NCBI GenBank assembly: GCA_035505915.1
Contig: DATJQI010000019.1
Span: 1-40,957, forward strand
From: 40CM-2-70-7 sp035505915
Lineage (GTDB): Bacteria; Gemmatimonadota; Gemmatimonadetes; Gemmatimonadales; GWC2-71-9
Direction of reading: 5' to 3'
DNA length: 40,957 nucleotides
Shown: one piece after another, positions 16,615 through 23,716 of the stretch
Position numbering within the stretch: the first letter of the stretch is position 1
Layout: every line of letters begins with the position of its first letter
Position numbers and translations under genes: made by a program
The notes under the pieces: generated by a model
What the model saw: only the letters and a program-made list of their open reading frames with translations
The model's database searches: none
Told to the model about the DNA's origin: nothing

Positions 16615-17633
16615 CCCGCCGCCTGGTGGTGGATCTCGCGGCGGCGCGGCCCCTGTGGCGCATTCCCGATCGGGCCGCCGCCGCGATCGTGTCCGCCGCC
16701 GAAGGCTGGGACGTGATCCGGGTGCAGGGCCCCGCCGACTCGGACGGTGACGGGGGGTCCGGGTCCCCCGCCGCGGTCGCCGCCGCCCGCGGTGCCGAGG
16801 TCTACCTTGGCTTCGGCGTGCCCTCGGGTGTGCGGGAAGCGTCCCGAGGCACCCTCCGCTGGGCCCACACCGCCACCGCCGGCGTCGCTCCCTCGCTCGG
16901 CGCTCTCCGCGGCCAGGGTGTCACCGTCACGAACTCCGCCGGTGTCCACGCCGAGCCCATGGCCGACTGGGTGGTGGCGGCCGTCGCCCACTTCGCCCGT
17001 GGATTTGACTACGCGGTCCGGGCGCAGGCCGAGGCCCGGTGGGCGAAGGACCAGTTCACGGACGGCAGCGTCGTTCCCGTCGAGCTGAAGGACCTGCGGA
17101 TGGGCATCTTCGGGTTGGGGGGGATCGGCACCGCGGTGGCCCGCCGGGGACTGGCCCTGGGGATGCGGGTCGCCGGGGTCCGGCGGCGGCCTGAGCGCGG
17201 GGCACCGGCCGGAGTCGCGTGGGTCGCCGGGTTCGACGCCCTCGAGCGCCTGGCGGCCGAGAGCGATGTCCTGGTGATCACGGCCCCGCGGACGCCGGAC
17301 ACCGAGCACGCGGTGAGCGCGCGGGTGCTCGGGCGTCTGCCGGCGGGAGCCCTGGTGGTCAATGTTTCACGGGGCGGCATCCTGGACGAGGAGGCGCTCC
17401 TCACGGCTCTGGACGGGGGGCTCCGGGGCGCCGCGCTGGACGTGTTCGCCACGGAGCCGCTCCCTCCGGAGCACCCGCTCTGGCGCCACCCCCGCGTGCT
17501 CCTCACGCCCCACGTCAGCGCCGTGACCGGCGGCTTCTGGGACCGGGAGCTGGCCCTCATTCTCGACAACCTCCGGCGCTATCTTGGAGGGCAGCCGCTG
17601 ACGAACGTCGTGGACCTGGAGGCCGGGTACTGA
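16611..17633 (+). CDS. D-isomer-specific 2-hydroxyacid dehydrogenase
   Basis: The 340-residue protein has the NAD-binding motif GLGGIG at 168-173 and the catalytic triad of the family: Arg254 (NVSRGG), Glu282 (ATEPLP) and His301 (TPHVSAVT). It would reduce a 2-keto acid to the D-hydroxy acid or the reverse with NAD(P)H; phosphoglycerate, glyoxylate/hydroxypyruvate and other substrates are all possible. A glycerate kinase lies 5 kb downstream, compatible with hydroxypyruvate/glyoxylate, but this is only suggestive. GTG 16611 overlaps the trpS stop by 4 bases and gives a sensible N-terminus (TRRLVVDLAAARPLWRI). Confidence 0.9.
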
Positions 17634-18862
17634 TGGCGGAAGCGCAAGGGAAAGCTCCCCGGGCGAGCGGGGCCCAACCGGCCCCGGCGCCGCAGGGCGG
17701 CTTCGAACGGATCATCAAGGCGGCCGTCGATCGGGGTGCTTCCGACCTGCACATCAAGGCCGGGGATGTGTTCCGCGCCCGGATCGACGGGAAGCTCGTT
17801 CCCCTCACCAAGCAGCGCCTGACGCCGGACCAGACCCGCTCCATCGCCCTGCAGCTGATCCCGAGCGAGGAGGACCGGGCCCGGGTCGACAAGATCCGGG
17901 ACTACGACTGCTCGTGGGGGATGCCCGGGATCGGCCGGTTCCGGGTGAACATCCTGCGCCAGCGGTCGTCGTTCATGATCGTGATGCGGGTCATCCCGTT
18001 CGACGTCCCGTCCTTCGAATCCCTCAAACTGCCGACCGTGCTGGCCCAGGTGGCGGCGGCGGAGCGGGGGATGATCCTGGTGACCGGCGTGACCGGATCG
18101 GGCAAGAGCTCGACGATGGCGGCCATCATCAATCACATCAATCAGACCCAGCACAAGCACATCCTGACCCTCGAGAATCCGCTCGAGTTTCTGCACCGCG
18201 ACGTGAACTGCTCCGTCACGCAGCGGGAGATCGGCACCGACACGGACGATTTCCGGATGGGTCTCCGGGCGGCCCTGCGCCAGGACCCCGACGTCGTGCT
18301 GATCGGCGAAATGCGCGATTCCGAGACGATCGACACGGCGATGAAGGCGGCGGAGACCGGGCACCTGCTCATCTCCACCCTGCACACGCCGGACGCGGTG
18401 ACCACCATCTCCCGCATCGTGGCGATGTTCCCGCCCGAAGAGCAGGAGATCGCGCGGATCCGGCTCGCCGATAATCTCCAGGCCGTCATCTCCCAGCGCC
18501 TCCTCCCCCGGGCCGACGGCAAGGGGCGGGCGGCGGCGCTCGAGATCCTGATCGCCACCGGCACCGTCCGCGACATGATCCGGGACGCGAACCGCACGCC
18601 CGAGCTTCGGGACTACATGCGCGAGTCGCGCGAGCAGTACGGCATGCAGACTTTCGACCAGCATCTGATGGACCTGGTGGCGGACGAGACCGTCACCTAC
18701 GAAACCGCACTGGCCACCTCCTCCAATCCGGCGGACTTCGAGCTGCAGATGCGCACGCTGCGCCGCCGCTCGCGCGTGGTCACCGCCGCCGACGTCGAGC
18801 CGGCTCCCGACCGTCCCGCCGGCTTCACCGACGGCGTCTCCGGCCTCGTTCCGGACGAGTGA
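17633..18862 (+). CDS. pilT: PilT-type twitching motility / secretion ATPase
   Basis: The 409-residue protein has the N-terminal PAS-like region (GASDLHIKAGDVFRARIDG), Walker A GVTGSGKS at 152-159, Walker B region DPDVVLIGEMRD at 218-229 and the His box TGHLLISTLHT at 242-252. These are the hallmarks of PilT/PilU retraction ATPases of type IV pili. The Asp box reads ENPLEF (181-186) where most relatives have EDP-[IV]-E-[FY], so Asn replaces the family Asp. A 20-residue Ala/Pro head and a C-terminal tail of about 50 residues are extra. No pilB, pilC or pilin genes are in the window. The start overlaps the dehydrogenase stop by one base. Confidence 0.93.
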   Translation: MAEAQGKAPRASGAQPAPAPQGGFERIIKAAVDRGASDLHIKAGDVFRARIDGKLVPLTKQRLTPDQTRSIALQLIPSEEDRARVDKIRDYDCSWGMPGIGRFRVNILRQRSSFMIVMRVIPFDVPSFESLKLPTVLAQVAAAERGMILVTGVTGSGKSSTMAAIINHINQTQHKHILTLENPLEFLHRDVNCSVTQREIGTDTDDFRMGLRAALRQDPDVVLIGEMRDSETIDTAMKAAETGHLLISTLHTPDAVTTISRIVAMFPPEEQEIARIRLADNLQAVISQRLLPRADGKGRAAALEILIATGTVRDMIRDANRTPELRDYMRESREQYGMQTFDQHLMDLVADETVTYETALATSSNPADFELQMRTLRRRSRVVTAADVEPAPDRPAGFTDGVSGLVPDE

Positions 18863-19734
18863 CGCCCCGCCGGCCCGCCGGAATCCTCGCACCCGTCACC
18901 AGCCCGTTCGACGCGTCGGGCGAAATCGACACCGCGTCGCTCCGGAAGAACATCGCCCAAGCCCTGGCCGACGGATTGGCCGGCGTCGTCATCGCCGGGT
19001 CCACCGGCGAGGCGCCGCTCCTCGAGCGTGACGAGCAGCGCCGGCTGACCGCCGCGGCGCGCGAGGCGATTCCGGCCGACCGCTGGCTTCTCGTGGGGAC
19101 CGGCGCGGAGTCGACGCGGGCGGCGATCGCCCTCTCGCGGGACGCGGGCGCGGAGCGGGCCGACGCGGTGCTGGTGCGACCGCCCGGGTACTACGCGCCG
19201 ATGCTCGACCCGGAAGCCGTGCTCCTCCACTTCCGGGCCGTGGCCGACGCGAGTCCGGTGCCCGTGCTCCTGTACAACATTCCGAAGTACGCGCCGGTCT
19301 CGATCACGGTCGAGATGCTCGCGCGGATCTGCGACCACCCGAACGTGATCGGGATCAAGGACTCGAGCGGGAACCCCGCCAATCTCGAGGCCTACCGGGC
19401 CGCGGTGCCGGCGTGGGCCGTGCTCGTCGGCTCGGCCTCCCACCTCAAGCGGGCGCTCGAGCTGCGGTGCGAAGGGGGCATCCTCGGCGCGGCGTGTTTC
19501 TGGGCCGCGGCGTGCGTGGAGCTCGAGCGGCTCGTGAAGGGCGGCGACGCGCCCGGCGCCGAACGCCTGCAGACGCGGATCGCGGGAGTCGATCGTGAGA
19601 TCGTGGGGAAGCTCGGCCCCGCCGGCATCAAAGCCGCGATGGATCTGGTCGGCCTTGCCGGCGGGGCACCCCGGGCTCCGCTTCGCCCCCTCGGCGCGGC
19701 GGAACGGGAGCGGGTGAAGGCGCTCATCCGGTGA
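18859..19734 (+). CDS. DHDPS/N-acetylneuraminate lyase family aldolase
   Basis: This 291-residue TIM-barrel protein has the family GSTGE motif (47-51), the catalytic Tyr139 in YNIPKYAP and the Schiff-base Lys167 in GIKDSSGN. True dihydrodipicolinate synthases usually have an Arg in YNVPxRT that holds the second carboxylate; here the stretch is Lys-Tyr-Ala, so a different pyruvate-dependent aldolase, such as a 4-hydroxy-2-oxoglutarate aldolase-like enzyme, is more likely than DapA. The GTG start overlaps pilT by 4 bases, and the stop overlaps the next gene by 4 bases. Confidence 0.88.
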   Translation: MTPRRPAGILAPVTSPFDASGEIDTASLRKNIAQALADGLAGVVIAGSTGEAPLLERDEQRRLTAAAREAIPADRWLLVGTGAESTRAAIALSRDAGAERADAVLVRPPGYYAPMLDPEAVLLHFRAVADASPVPVLLYNIPKYAPVSITVEMLARICDHPNVIGIKDSSGNPANLEAYRAAVPAWAVLVGSASHLKRALELRCEGGILGAACFWAAACVELERLVKGGDAPGAERLQTRIAGVDREIVGKLGPAGIKAAMDLVGLAGGAPRAPLRPLGAAERERVKALIR

Positions 19735-20771
19735 TTTCCCCCTCGGAGCTGTTCTCGCGGATCGCGGTCGCCCGGAGCACCGGCACGGAGGCCAACCGTT
19801 CGGTGCGGGCGGACCTGGTCGAAGCACTGAAGGACCGGGGATTCACCGTGCAGGAGCAGGAGTTCCCCGCCGCTCCCGATTCCCTCGACGCCGTGCAGAT
19901 GGCGGGTCGCTTCCTGGCGGGCGGCGCGGTGGTGGCGCTGGCCCTCGCGCGGATTCCCGTCGTGGCGGACCTCACCGCCATTTTCACGCTGCTGCTGGTC
20001 GTGGGGCTCGGCGTCTATCTCGCCTACGCCGCCAACCGGGCTCCGCGGAAGGTCGCCACCGGCGTGAACCTCATCGGGCGGAAGGGGAGCGGGCTCCCGG
20101 CGGTCTGGCTCATGGCTCACTACGACACGAAGAGCCAGCGGCTCTCCATGGCCGGGCGGATCGGGGCGCTGGCCATCGCCGTCCTGGGCGCCGCCGGACT
20201 GCTGGCTTTCTCCGCGACCCAAACGGTCGTGGCGAGCGCCCTGGCTCTCCCGGCCCTGGTGGGTGGTCTGCTCCTCGCCCGTTGCGCCACCGGGAACGAC
20301 TCCCCGGGCGCCCTCGATAACGCGACGGCCCTGGTGGCCGTGCTGGACATCCTGGATCAGGCGCCGAACGCGCGGGTGGGCGTGGCCTTCACGGATGCCG
20401 AGGAGTGGGGGTTGCTCGGCGCCCGCCACCTGGCCGGGAGCCGTCCCGACCTGTTCGGCGGCCGCCCGGTGATCAACTTCGACGGCCTGGACGACCGGGG
20501 GCAGACCATCCTCTTCGCGCATCGCCCGGGTCCCCTGACCATGCGGCTCCGGGACAAGCTCAAGGCGCGGGTGCGGCGCCGCCTGCCGGTGCTGGTCGAC
20601 GGGGTCGCGATGGCTCCGGTCGCAGGAGAGTGTGTGACGGTCATGCGCGGGAACTGGGCCTGCGCCCGGATTGTCCACACGCCACGGGACGCCAGGGGCC
20701 GGCTGACCCTCACCGGAGCCAATGCCGTGGCGTCCGCGGTGGCGGCCGTCCTGTCGGTGACCGCTCGTTGA
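19731..20771 (+). CDS. Membrane-embedded M28-family peptidase-like protein
   Basis: The 346-residue protein carries the M28 zinc-aminopeptidase ligands in order: His130 and Asp132 (AHYDTKSQ), Asp196 (SPGALDN), Glu224/225 (TDAEEWG), Asp251 (NFDGLD) and His316 (IVHTP). Four hydrophobic segments are visible at about 58-76, 80-100, 143-162 and 165-183. The last two lie between the first metal ligands and Asp196, an unusual insertion. A zinc exopeptidase acting at the membrane is likely; the substrate is unknown. It is the last gene of the trpS chain, and its stop codon lies inside the -35 of the next promoter. Confidence 0.8.
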   Translation: MISPSELFSRIAVARSTGTEANRSVRADLVEALKDRGFTVQEQEFPAAPDSLDAVQMAGRFLAGGAVVALALARIPVVADLTAIFTLLLVVGLGVYLAYAANRAPRKVATGVNLIGRKGSGLPAVWLMAHYDTKSQRLSMAGRIGALAIAVLGAAGLLAFSATQTVVASALALPALVGGLLLARCATGNDSPGALDNATALVAVLDILDQAPNARVGVAFTDAEEWGLLGARHLAGSRPDLFGGRPVINFDGLDDRGQTILFAHRPGPLTMRLRDKLKARVRRRLPVLVDGVAMAPVAGECVTVMRGNWACARIVHTPRDARGRLTLTGANAVASAVAAVLSVTAR

Positions 20772-20796
20772 CCGGGTCCCCGCGGGCCGGTAGATT
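20768..20796 (+). promoter_or_regulatory. Predicted purA promoter
   Basis: TTGACC (20768-20773) and TAGATT (20791-20796) are separated by 17 bases, close to a sigma-70 consensus. Transcription would begin near 20803, giving a leader of about 66 bases before the purA GTG. The -35 overlaps the stop codon of the upstream peptidase gene. Confidence 0.6.
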
Positions 20797-20817
20797 CCCT
20801 CAGAGGATGCACCAATT

Positions 20818-20841
20818 GCCCCGCGCGGTCGGGGCTTTTTT
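20818..20841 (+). terminator. Intrinsic terminator between promoter and purA
   Basis: GCCCCG (20818-20823) and CGGGGC (20830-20835) form a perfect 6-bp stem with a 6-base loop, followed at once by six T (20836-20841). It can end transcription from the upstream trpS-peptidase unit. Since it also lies between the best purA promoter and purA, it may act as an attenuator. Confidence 0.8.
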
Positions 20842-20868
20842 GTTGCGGTCAGCCGTCGGAGGGCGCGC

Positions 20869-22149
20869 GTGTTCGGACCGAAGATTCACTGTGTCGTCGT
20901 CGTCGGGGCCCAATGGGGCGACGAGGGGAAGGGGAAGGTCGTGGACGTGCTCGCCGAGCGCGCCGACCTGGTCGTCCGGTATCAGGGGGGCGCCAACGCG
21001 GGCCACACCGTGGACACCGGGGCCGAGGAGTTCATTCTGCAGCAGGTCCCCTCGGGCGTCTTGCAGGGGGCGGTCTGCATCGTCGGCAACGGCGTGGCGC
21101 TCGATCCGGACACCCTGTTCACCGAGCTGGACGCGCTCGCCAAGCGCGGGGTCCGCTGGGAGCAGAAGGTGCTCGTGTCGGATCGCGCGCACCTCACGCT
21201 CCCGTACCACAAGCTCCTGGACCGGGCCCGCGAGCGGCAGGACAAGATCGGCACGACGGGGAGGGGCATCGGCCCGACCTACGAGGACAAGTACGGGCGC
21301 CGCGGGATCCGGGTGGGTGACCTGCGGAACATCGAGCGGGCCGTCAAGCTGGTGCAGGAACGCGTCCAGGGCGCCAACCAGATACTCGAAATGCTGGGCT
21401 CGCCCGACCGCGCGGATCTCGAAGAACACGGCGCCTTGCTCGAGCGCCTCGCTCCGCGCCTCCTGCCCATCACGGTGGACGCGGGGCGGGTGGTTTGGGA
21501 CGCGCTCTCGCGCGGAGAATCCGTCCTCCTCGAGGGCGCCCAGGGCGCCTTGCTGGACGTGGACCACGGAACGTATCCGTATGTAACGTCGTCGAACACC
21601 ACGGCGGGCGGCGCGGCGGTCGGCGCCGGGATCGGGCCCACGGCCATCGATGCGGTGCTGGGTGTGGTGAAGGCCTACACGACCAGGGTCGGGAACGGGC
21701 CCTTGCCCACCGAGGCCGCCGAAGAGGTGGCCAGGCGGATCCGGGAGCTGGGTGGCGAGTATGGCGCGGTCACGGGGCGGCCGCGGCGCTGCGGCTGGTT
21801 CGACGCCGTCGTGGTCCGGTACGCGGTGCGGGTGAACGGGCTGACGGGGTTGGCCGTAACCAAACTCGACGTCCTCGACACCTTCTCCGAGATCCCGGTC
21901 TGCGTCGGGTACCGGCTGGACGGCGAGGTGATCGACTCGATGCCCGCGGATCTCGAGCGCATCGGACGGGTAGAGCCCATTTACGAAACACTCCCCGGGT
22001 GGCAGTCGCCGCTGGGTGAGGCCCGGCGGCTGGCCGACGTGCCGCCCGCCGCCCGGGCGTATCTCGACCGGCTGCAGGACCTGGCGCACGCGCCCATCCG
22101 GTATGTGAGTGTCGGCACGCGGCGCGATCAGATCATCGAGGTAGGCTGA
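20869..22149 (+). CDS. purA: Adenylosuccinate synthetase
   Basis: The enzyme makes adenylosuccinate from IMP, aspartate and GTP, the first committed step to AMP. The N-terminal GAQWGDEGKGK (13-23), the NAGHTV at 43-48 and TTGRGIGPTYEDK are diagnostic, and the 426-residue length is normal. GTG 20869 is the start, with a GGAGGG ribosome-binding site at 20858-20863. Only 27 bases separate it from the upstream T-run, so no full promoter fits in between. A 59-residue gene follows 21 bases downstream. Confidence 0.97.
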   Translation: MFGPKIHCVVVVGAQWGDEGKGKVVDVLAERADLVVRYQGGANAGHTVDTGAEEFILQQVPSGVLQGAVCIVGNGVALDPDTLFTELDALAKRGVRWEQKVLVSDRAHLTLPYHKLLDRARERQDKIGTTGRGIGPTYEDKYGRRGIRVGDLRNIERAVKLVQERVQGANQILEMLGSPDRADLEEHGALLERLAPRLLPITVDAGRVVWDALSRGESVLLEGAQGALLDVDHGTYPYVTSSNTTAGGAAVGAGIGPTAIDAVLGVVKAYTTRVGNGPLPTEAAEEVARRIRELGGEYGAVTGRPRRCGWFDAVVVRYAVRVNGLTGLAVTKLDVLDTFSEIPVCVGYRLDGEVIDSMPADLERIGRVEPIYETLPGWQSPLGEARRLADVPPAARAYLDRLQDLAHAPIRYVSVGTRRDQIIEVG

Positions 22150-22170
22150 GGATCCCTGAAGGAGGAGTGC

Positions 22171-22350
22171 ATGGGGAAGAGCGACGAACAGCAGATGGCC
22201 AAGTTGGTGAAGAAGCTGGCGGCCCAGGCGGCGAACAAGCCGAAGAAGAACATTCGCCGGCAAGGCGATCCCACGTTGCCGCCCGAGACGACGGACGACG
22301 ACATGGAGCGCCAGGAATTCTTCAAGGAAATGAAGAAGCGGGAGTTCTAG
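22171..22350 (+). CDS. Small charged protein, unknown function (59 aa)
   Basis: The reading frame starts with ATG behind a very strong AAGGAGGAG ribosome-binding site (22159-22167) and ends with TAG. The product is highly charged: a Lys-rich helix (MAKLVKKLAAQAANKPKK), a short turn with DPTLPPETTDDDME and a final RQEFFKEMKKREF helix. There is no signal peptide, cysteine or membrane segment. It probably is co-transcribed with purA, since the spacing is 21 bases. I do not recognise the family. Confidence 0.8.
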   Translation: MGKSDEQQMAKLVKKLAAQAANKPKKNIRRQGDPTLPPETTDDDMERQEFFKEMKKREF

Positions 22351-22363
22351 GCCGGAGGATGTG

Positions 22364-22391
22364 AAAAACCCCCTGGGTCGCCCCAGGGGGT
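22364..22391 (-). terminator. Strong intrinsic terminator, - strand orientation
   Basis: The arms at 22369-22377 and 22382-22390 pair perfectly over 9 bp (10 with A22368-T22391). Read on the - strand the loop is GCGA, a GNRA tetraloop, and five T follow (A22364-A22368 on +). On the + strand there is no T-run, only the upstream A-run. It may stop both the purA unit and a leftward transcript, but its details fit the leftward direction best. Confidence 0.75.
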
Positions 22392-22447
22392 GCTCGCCCG
22401 CCCGACACCGTGCGCCCTAGAACCCGATGCGAACGGGACGTGCACCC
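22364..22447 (-). ncRNA. Candidate small RNA, sigma-54-type promoter to GNRA-loop terminator
   Basis: This - strand interval of about 84 bases begins 11-12 bases below a sigma-54-like -12 element and ends in the terminator at 22391-22364. A small hairpin (CCCG and CGGG arms with a 7-base loop, + strand 22423-22437) precedes the terminator. The 5' GGGTGC could instead pair with GCACCC at the base of the terminator stem, which hints at a switchable fold. There is no convincing protein-coding frame in it. The RNA itself is a prediction; no known family is recognised. Confidence 0.4.
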
Positions 22448-22457
22448 CACCCAAGGG

Positions 22458-22472
22458 GCAAGAACGGTGCCC
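22458..22472 (-). promoter_or_regulatory. Possible sigma-54 (-24/-12) promoter for leftward RNA
   Basis: On the - strand GGGCAC, five bases and TTGC match the TGGCAC-N5-TTGC consensus at nine of ten positions, including the essential GG and GC pairs. Nine-of-ten matches are expected a few times by chance in a window of this size; its position upstream of a leftward terminator is what makes it notable. Confidence 0.4.
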
Positions 22473-22528
22473 TGTCGCAAGTCTTGTCACCACAACGATC
22501 TTGTGACGTTGATCTCGAGTATTTATGC

Positions 22529-22559
22529 CGCAATATGCGAGTATATGATGCATATTGCG
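22529..22559. repeat. Perfect 10-bp inverted repeat in AT-rich spacer
   Basis: CGCAATATGC (22529-22538) and GCATATTGCG (22550-22559) flank an 11-base AT-rich spacer (GAGTATATGAT). This is the most AT-rich stretch in the window. It looks like a dimeric regulator's operator. It lies about 55-85 bases before the glycerate kinase start and is centred about 97 bases upstream of the leftward RNA's predicted start, so it could serve either. A direct repeat TCTTGT-C/G-AC occurs nearby at 22482 and 22499. Confidence 0.6.
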
Positions 22560-22612
22560 AAATGACAGGAACGTTTGCTGGCGCATAGTTCAGTCCCGTA
22601 GCAACTTACCCG

Positions 22613-23692
22613 ATGCCCGTCATTCTCGTCGCCCCAGCCGCCTTCAAGGGCACCTTCGGCCCGCGACAGGTCGCCGATTCCATCGCCGTCGGAGTGCGCC
22701 GGGCGCTCCCCGATGCCAAAGTCCTGACCTGTCCCGTGGCGGACGGGGGCGATGGACTCCTCGAGGCGGTCCTGCCCCCGGGCTCCCTGCGTGAGCGGGT
22801 TCCGGTCACCGGGCCCCTGGGTGAGCAAGTCAACGCCGAGCTGGGCTGGCTGGACAGCGAGACCGCGATCTTCGCGAGCTCTTCCGCGTGTGGTCTGGCC
22901 CTGGTCCCCCCCGATCGGCGCGCACCGCTTCGCGCCACCTCGCGGGGCGTCGGGGAGCTCATCTGGGAAGCCGCGGATCGCGGCGCCAAGACGGTCGTAG
23001 TGGGCCTGGGGGGCAGCGCGACCGTCGACGGCGGCACCGGTGCCGGCCGGGGTCTCGGCTGGAGCTTCAAGGACGCCGCCGGTGCCGAGCTGCCCGAAGG
23101 GGGCGGGGCCCTAGGGGACCTGGTCACGATCGGCAGCGGGTGGCGGCTCGATGCACAGGTGGTGGCGCTCGCCGACGTCACGACGCCGCTGGCGGGACCG
23201 AGCGGCGCGGCCGCGGTATTCGGGCCCCAGAAGGGCGCCTCCCGGCCCCAGGTCGATCAGCTCGCCGCGGGGTTGGGGCGCCTGGCCGAGTGTCTGGCGC
23301 AATCGGGGCATCCGGGGCTCGATCTCCTGCCGGGCGGCGGGGCCGCGGGAGGGCTGGGGGCGGGACTGGCCGCGTTCGCCCGCGCGACCCTTACGCCCGG
23401 TGCTCCCTGGGTGCTGGATCGCCTGGGCTTCGACGCCGCCCTGGCCACCGTGGACCTGGTGATCACGGCCGAAGGGGAGTTCGACGCCACGTCGCGGGCC
23501 GGCAAAGTCACGGGGGAGATCGTCAAGCGCGCGCAGGCGGCCCGCCGGAAGGTGGCGGTCGTCGCGGCCCGGTCGTCGTCCATTCCGGAGATCCTGGTGG
23601 TCGCCGGAGAGGGGGGCACGCTGACCCCCTCCGACATCGAAGGCCTGGGCGAGCGCGCGGCCCGGGAGGCCCTGCGGTTGCCCGCGTCCTGA
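22613..23692 (+). CDS. Glycerate kinase (GarK/GlxK family)
   Basis: The 359-residue protein begins with the family pattern APAAFKGTFGPRQVADSI (7-24) and has PVADGGDGLLEAV at 41-53, GLGGSATVDGGTGAGRGLG in the middle and DLVITAEGEFDATSRAGK near residues 282-299. These enzymes phosphorylate glycerate to 2-phosphoglycerate (some to 3-phosphoglycerate), the final step of glycerate, glyoxylate or sugar-acid breakdown. The start is ATG 22613; a CAACTT element lies 5 bases upstream and no ribosome-binding site is evident. The AT-rich intergenic region with its inverted repeat directly upstream may hold its regulation. Confidence 0.92.
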   Translation: MPVILVAPAAFKGTFGPRQVADSIAVGVRRALPDAKVLTCPVADGGDGLLEAVLPPGSLRERVPVTGPLGEQVNAELGWLDSETAIFASSSACGLALVPPDRRAPLRATSRGVGELIWEAADRGAKTVVVGLGGSATVDGGTGAGRGLGWSFKDAAGAELPEGGGALGDLVTIGSGWRLDAQVVALADVTTPLAGPSGAAAVFGPQKGASRPQVDQLAAGLGRLAECLAQSGHPGLDLLPGGGAAGGLGAGLAAFARATLTPGAPWVLDRLGFDAALATVDLVITAEGEFDATSRAGKVTGEIVKRAQAARRKVAVVAARSSSIPEILVVAGEGGTLTPSDIEGLGERAAREALRLPAS

Positions 23693-23707
23693 TCCCGGCC
23701 CTATCTT
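23678..23707 (+). promoter_or_regulatory. Predicted glyS promoter, leaderless type
   Basis: TTGCCC (23678-23683), an 18-base spacer and TATCTT (23702-23707) end nine bases before the glyS ATG at 23717. The -35 is within the last codons of the glycerate kinase gene. Confidence 0.55.
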
Positions 23708-23716
23708 CCGGCCCCT

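Noticed and set aside
20807..20869. Leader peptide starting at ATG 20807 as the basis of purA attenuation
   Set aside because: The frame does not stop before purA but runs on out of frame for hundreds of bases, unlike a regulatory leader peptide, and shows no relevant codon run.
22400..22440. tRNA T-arm-like hairpin with TTCGCAT loop in the purA-glycerate kinase spacer
   Set aside because: The loop lacks the conserved A, no matching acceptor stem, anticodon arm or D-arm is found, and the total length does not fit.
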